Below are positions 59,738 through 64,000 of a DNA stretch of 64,000 nucleotides, piece after piece. Position 1 is the stretch's first letter. The number at the start of each line of letters is the position of its first letter. Made by a program: the position numbers and the translations under genes. The stretch is taken from NCBI RefSeq assembly GCF_964204645.1, contig NC_134026.1, positions 24,818,650 through 24,882,649 of the forward strand. Reading direction: 5' to 3'. A model generated the notes under the pieces. It saw nothing but the letters and a program-made list of their open reading frames with translations, did no database searches and was not told the origin of the DNA. The stretch comes from Tubulanus polymorphus. Taxonomy: Eukaryota > Nemertea > Palaeonemertea > Tubulaniformes > Tubulanidae.

Positions 59738-61548
59738 ATGGATATAGATTCGGAAGACGAAGCCAAAAAACAATCACCGTCGCCTTCCAGAAGAAGAGTA
59801 AGCGGTCAAGAAAGAATTCGTTTGAATGTAGGAGGAACGACGTTTCAGGCCTTACGATCAACTTTGACGCGACATCCAAACACGGTTTTATCAGAACTAA
59901 ATGAACACGATCAGAGTTACGATTCAACAATTGGAGAATACTTTTTCGACAGAAATCCGCTGATATTCTCGTCAGTTTTAGAATATTACAGGACCGGTGA
60001 ATTGCACATACCGTCAAATCTATGTGGACCAGCTGTCCATATTGAATTGGAATTTTGGGGAATGAAGTTTGATGATGTGGCTCCTTGCTGCCAGACCAAC
60101 GTTCTCCGTTACGACGTAGAAGTCCGGAAAAGGGAAGAGCTTCTGCGCGAGTTCGACGGCTTACAAGATGTTGATGAAGTATTTTCAAATCGCGTTACTG
60201 AAAATGGTATTCGATATTGGCGATGGCGTTTGTGGTTAATTCTAGAACATCCAAGGTCTTCAATCGCAGCGAAAGTAAGTATAAGATATTAGAATACTTT
60301 ATTCTCACTAATATAACACATACATATAAAGAAATACAATAGCAATGGTAATGGTAATATAGCAGTAGTAAGTTAGTACGATGATGATAATGATAATAAT
60401 AACAATATCTATAATGAAGATAAAAATAGTGATAGTAGTAATGATAATAATTCGTATATATACAAATTTGGCTTTCAGAGAAATAACAAGTCGGTTGTTA
60501 AATGAAATTAAGTTTTAATTTTTCCATATAGGTATGGTCGGTATTCTATGGTTTGATAGTGTTAATGTCGATCATCATGTTGCTATTTCATTCGAATGAG
60601 AATATGAGAATATTGTTGCCAAACTATATTAACATGAGCGATGAGATTGATAATTACAAAAACAAGTTACGATATTCAAGCCAAATACCGTGGATCCTAT
60701 ACACAGACGTTGTGATAATGGCTATCAGTACCCTGGAAATTCTCACTCGCATTTTGGTCTCACCAAATAGGAAGAGAATTCTGACGTCGATTCTAGGCCT
60801 GGCGCACATAATTTGCGTCATAACGTTCTGGTTTCTAGCCGTTGTGCGCATGTTACCAACCCTTAGGAGAATGCGCGAGAGAGATGACACTGTGTTCACC
60901 GTCATAACTGTTTTGTGGGCGTTTCAAGCACTGCGAATTCTTCGCATATTCGAATTGTCTCGACAGTTTCTAGGATTGAATGTCTTGCTTTTAGCTCTGA
61001 AACGCAGCAAGCGTGAGCTGTTTCTGTTGGTATTATTCATATGTTTAGGAGCGATCACGTTTTCATTCGTCGTGTTCTATCTGGAATTGTCGGCAGCCAA
61101 TGACGAAGGCAAGAAAAGTCAAATAACTACAGTTCCCACCGCTTTGTACTGGGCTGTTATCACGATGACTACCGTGGGATATGGTGATGTGGTACCAATA
61201 ACAGCACCGTCTAAAACATGTGCCGTCCTCTGTAGCGTCACGGGCATGGTGCTGACCAGTCTCGCAATTCCCATTATCAGTAACAAATTTTACCTATACT
61301 ACAACTTCGTACAAGCTCCAGATATACAAGAATATATAAAAACGTTGAACAAAACGTGGCACGTCAGGATGGATCAAATCCGAAACGCTAGACACCACCG
61401 ATATTGGGCCAAATCGATGAAGTTTCCACGTTTTAATTACGTAAATTCACACACCCTGAAAACACCGAGGGAGCCGCAACAACGGAGAGCCTCGGTAGTT
61501 GATAGTCACGTTGAAGAAAATCCATACGCTAACAATCATAAATATTAA
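59738..61548 (+). CDS. Shaw/Kv3-like potassium channel with a reduced voltage sensor
   Basis: Six-TM potassium channel alpha subunit. Two exons, 59738-60274 and 60532-61548; 517 residues. T1 tetramerisation domain about 27-125 (RIRLNVGGTTFQ, DRNPLIFSSVLEYYRTGELH) with the zinc signature H90-x5-C96-x20-C117C118, typical of Kv2/3/4 and absent from Shaker. The selectivity filter TVGYGD is intact (393-398). S2 acid E248 is kept. S4 reads LWAFQALRILRIFELSRQF: aligned by eye to Kv3, the two outer arginines are replaced and the Lys position is Glu320, leaving R314, R317 and R323. The S3 aspartate seems to be His271. The S6 PxP hinge is AIP (424-426). The ATG at 59738 has a good context (AAAATGG). 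Likely a voltage-insensitive or modulatory subunit; this is inference. Confidence 0.88.
60340..60450. repeat. GAT/AAT-rich low-complexity tract in the Kv intron
   Basis: Irregular array of GATAAT, GATGAT and AGTAGT triplets in the only coding intron (60275-60531). Confidence 0.7.
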
Positions 61549-62740
61549 AGTTTTTCGATAGTAATTTCAGTAATTAGTCATTTTGAAAAGCATATCCAAT
61601 TGTTAATTGGTAGTAAAATAAATTTGGTCTCTTTAAGAGATGATATACTTGAGAGAAATCTACTGAAATAACAACTCTTTCAAAAGGTTTCCACAAGCGC
61701 CGTGCATAAATATTATAATACTCATCGTCTTTTTGCATTTCTATATATATGGTGTTGTTCACTCCGGTTGAAATTTTTGTAAATTTGTTCAATATTAGAT
61801 TTACGTCATGCCTCGGTGAACAACTTAATAATAGCAACCCATTATATCAGCCGGTGTCGAAACAGGTTAGACGATATCGGTTTTTGAATAGCACTTACAC
61901 CATGTTAATTTGTGTTGCTTCTCTGCCTATTACCAAATGATAAATTATGGATACAACTGTACTTAGCAAAATATATCGTTTCCATGTAAATAGCGTTTTT
62001 AGTAACTAATCACATACGAAGACTGTAACATAATGATGTTAAACATATACATATATTAGAAAAAAACGTGTCACTTAAAGTAAAGAAACGTTTATGGCAA
62101 ATGCAGGGATATCGGTTTTGAGTTACAGTACTCCATAAAGCATCGTCATAGAAAAATCACTATTTAATTTAAAATGATCAAGCAAAAAGTTCAAAGCTTA
62201 TTACAATCAAACCACATTGGTTACGTCATTGAGAATGGGAAGGTTGCCATATGCAAATATTTTTTCTTTGTGGAACTGACTGCCCTCTTCAAGAATTTAT
62301 GATAGAAGAAGAAAAATATATTTTACTTTATTATTCCATTTTTGTTCTCCTAGATTAGTCAGTTGGAAATAAAATCAACTGAAGACATTTTATGGGGCCG
62401 GGTCGAGAATCAGATACCTCGGCTCTGATCTTAAATCGAATGCGAATAATTCAATTTTAGTTTAATTGATTTTAATAATAGTTTAGTTTCAATTTTCAGA
62501 TGTTGTTATTTCATTTTTTATCATCTCATAATTATTGTGTTAAGAACAATTCCTATTGTAAGATATATTACTGCAAATAAATTCATTCGTCAAGTAAAGT
62601 TCTTAAGGCCGTTCTCTCATTGTGATGCGGAGGATGTGGGACGACTGTGGCATGTGAGTATTTCGGTAAAGAAAAGGCAGAAGGTTGCTGCACTCCAGCG
62701 CGGATATTTGACAGCCGTATTTCGACAAGTGAATTCAATT
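61549..62740. other. Kv 3' UTR and STN1 upstream region
   Basis: 1.2 kb, AT-rich, no gene recognised. The STN1 frame is open back to 62537 without an ATG, which leaves room for a longer or spliced N-terminus. Confidence 0.45.
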
Positions 62741-64000
62741 ATGACCTTAGATATAATTCCAAGAGAATATTGGGGCCTTGATCCCGTTTTCAGTTCGTTT
62801 GTGAAGCTGTTCATTAAAGACATCCATCGACTTGAACTGTATGCGGAAGACTGTAAGCACACTTGTGGCAGTAAATGCACTTTGACAAAAAAGCAGATAT
62901 TTTTTGTAGTTTTTAGAAAATAAGGTTTTGTATAAGGATTAGAAAAAGGGTCCCTAAGATTTAGAAGCGAGTTTGATTTAGCCTAAAATTAGGATTAATC
63001 CTCATAAATGAGGTTTAGAGTTTGGGTTAGGTTGGTTGAGGGTAGTTAATACATAGTTACCTAATTGTTGGTGGTAAGCTTTTTTTTATAATCGGATGGC
63101 TTACCGATCGTGAAACTAAACCACAGACAGATTACTTACTAGATTAAGGGCTACACAGGTTAGTCGGTTTGAATTCAGATTTTTCACTAATTTCTCTGAG
63201 CTAGGCAAAATAGTTTTTATGCCAAATCGGAAAAGCGTTACTGACCAACCCAGAATATTCATCTGCTGCAGACACAGATTGCAGTAGCATGGCTGAGATG
63301 AAAATTTGACCACCAAACTCCCTGTCTACAGATTTTACATCAAACCTACCAATTTGTGATGATGAATTATTTGATTCAGCTGACTGCACATACAGATACA
63401 AAAACCATCCACTTTACAAGGTAGATGTTCAAGGAATTGTTGCTAGACTGGTAAATAAGGAAAAGTGTTTCATTTGTGACGGTATGTATTAGGCCTATAC
63501 GTTTAATTGTTGTACTGTATAAAAGATTCGCTACAGTAACAAACTATATTTTATAGCCTGAATTCGTTTTTTTGAAGTTGATGATGGAACAGGAGTTATT
63601 CGAGTATGTTGTTGGAAATCACAATATGGAAGTTGTCAGGATGTGTGCATATACAACAGTGATAAAAAGTACATGGCTCTCTCGACTGCAATTAACCAAA
63701 CTGCCTCTCAGGATGAACCAGAGCTCGGATATTTACTACACGTTCGAGGCAATATCAAAATATACCGTGGATCCAAAGAATTATCTGCAAAATATTACAA
63801 TATCCTTATTTATCAAAAACATTCTGAAGACGGCTTAAGACCTGTGACAGGTTTATATAGGTGATGCATTAATCAATCCTGACTGAATTGAAGAAAAAAC
63901 TGATAATTTTTCCTTAATAATCGAACCAGTCATGCCTGATCCAATGGCTGAAATCAGTTACATGTGTCATCGGGTTCATCTTTATAAAACTGTGTATGAT
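62741..64000 (+). CDS. STN1: CST complex subunit STN1 (OBFC1), 5' part
   Basis: Single-stranded DNA binding OB-fold protein; with CTC1 and TEN1 it stimulates polymerase alpha-primase fill-in at telomeres. Exons read: 62741-62852, 63380-63481, 63578-63850 and 63930-64000 (cut by the window). MTLDIIPREYWGLDPVFSSFVKLFIKDI matches the human LLWGLDPVFLAFAKLYIRDI start. The OB-fold follows: NHPLYKVDVQGIVARL, then VDDGTGVIRVCCWK (human VDDSTGVINCICWK), then LLHVRGNIKIYRGSKELSAKYY. The last exon ends ISYMCHRVHLYKTVYD, as human ARMLELPTIYRKVYD. Splice phases agree, but the donor at 63851 is weak, so the junction to the last exon is less sure. The C-terminal winged-helix half lies outside. Confidence 0.88.

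Overview
The window is nuclear DNA from an animal. Nearly every gene is split by short GT-AG introns, most of them 80-300 bp. Base composition is AT-rich, and there are no bacterial-style operons. The gene set (CSNK1A1, CLIP4-like, HDAC3, UBE3C, GAREM, PLAA, KMT5A, FBXW8, SELENON, STN1, two vitellogenin-like yolk proteins, a CAP/CRISP-type secreted protein and a Kv channel) is bilaterian. Yolk-type vitellogenins and compact introns suggest an aquatic invertebrate, perhaps a lophotrochozoan; I cannot name the species. Exon borders were read by eye from GT-AG sites and reading-frame phase. In the complete multi-exon models the phases add up to open frames of the expected family length.

Layout. 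1-1710 (-): 5' part of casein kinase 1 alpha. 3172-12059 (+): a CLIP3/CLIP4-type microtubule plus-end protein, possibly with an acidic N-terminal exon at 3172. One intron holds an opposite-strand single-exon gene (9004-9549) and another holds a 180 bp foldback element. 13530-16265 (-): HDAC3. 16807-22079 (-): UBE3C. 22946-24982 (-): GAREM-like adaptor, head to head with PLAA (25225-29023, +). 30310-31600 (-): KMT5A, head to head with FBXW8 (32226-34941, +).

35650-54078: two vitellogenin-like genes in inverted orientation around SELENON (43603-45821, -). The SELENON frame contains a TGA selenocysteine codon, and a candidate type II SECIS element lies in its 3' UTR. The vitellogenin copies share all 26 exons with matching phases. 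Their similarity is patchy: some blocks are almost identical even in introns, others are clearly diverged, as expected after gene conversion. 55135-58890 (-): CAP-domain secreted protein. 59738-61548 (+): Kv3/Shaw-like potassium channel with an eroded voltage sensor. 62741-64000 (+): STN1 of the telomeric CST complex, cut by the window edge.

Most genes are unrelated housekeeping or signalling genes. Functional links are limited: HDAC3 and KMT5A act on chromatin, UBE3C, PLAA and FBXW8 act in ubiquitin pathways, and the two vitellogenins presumably provision oocytes. A 10-bp motif (CAAGGTCGTT) recurs in three of the head-to-head promoter intervals. I found no CRISPR array, no intact tRNA or rRNA gene and no complete autonomous transposon.
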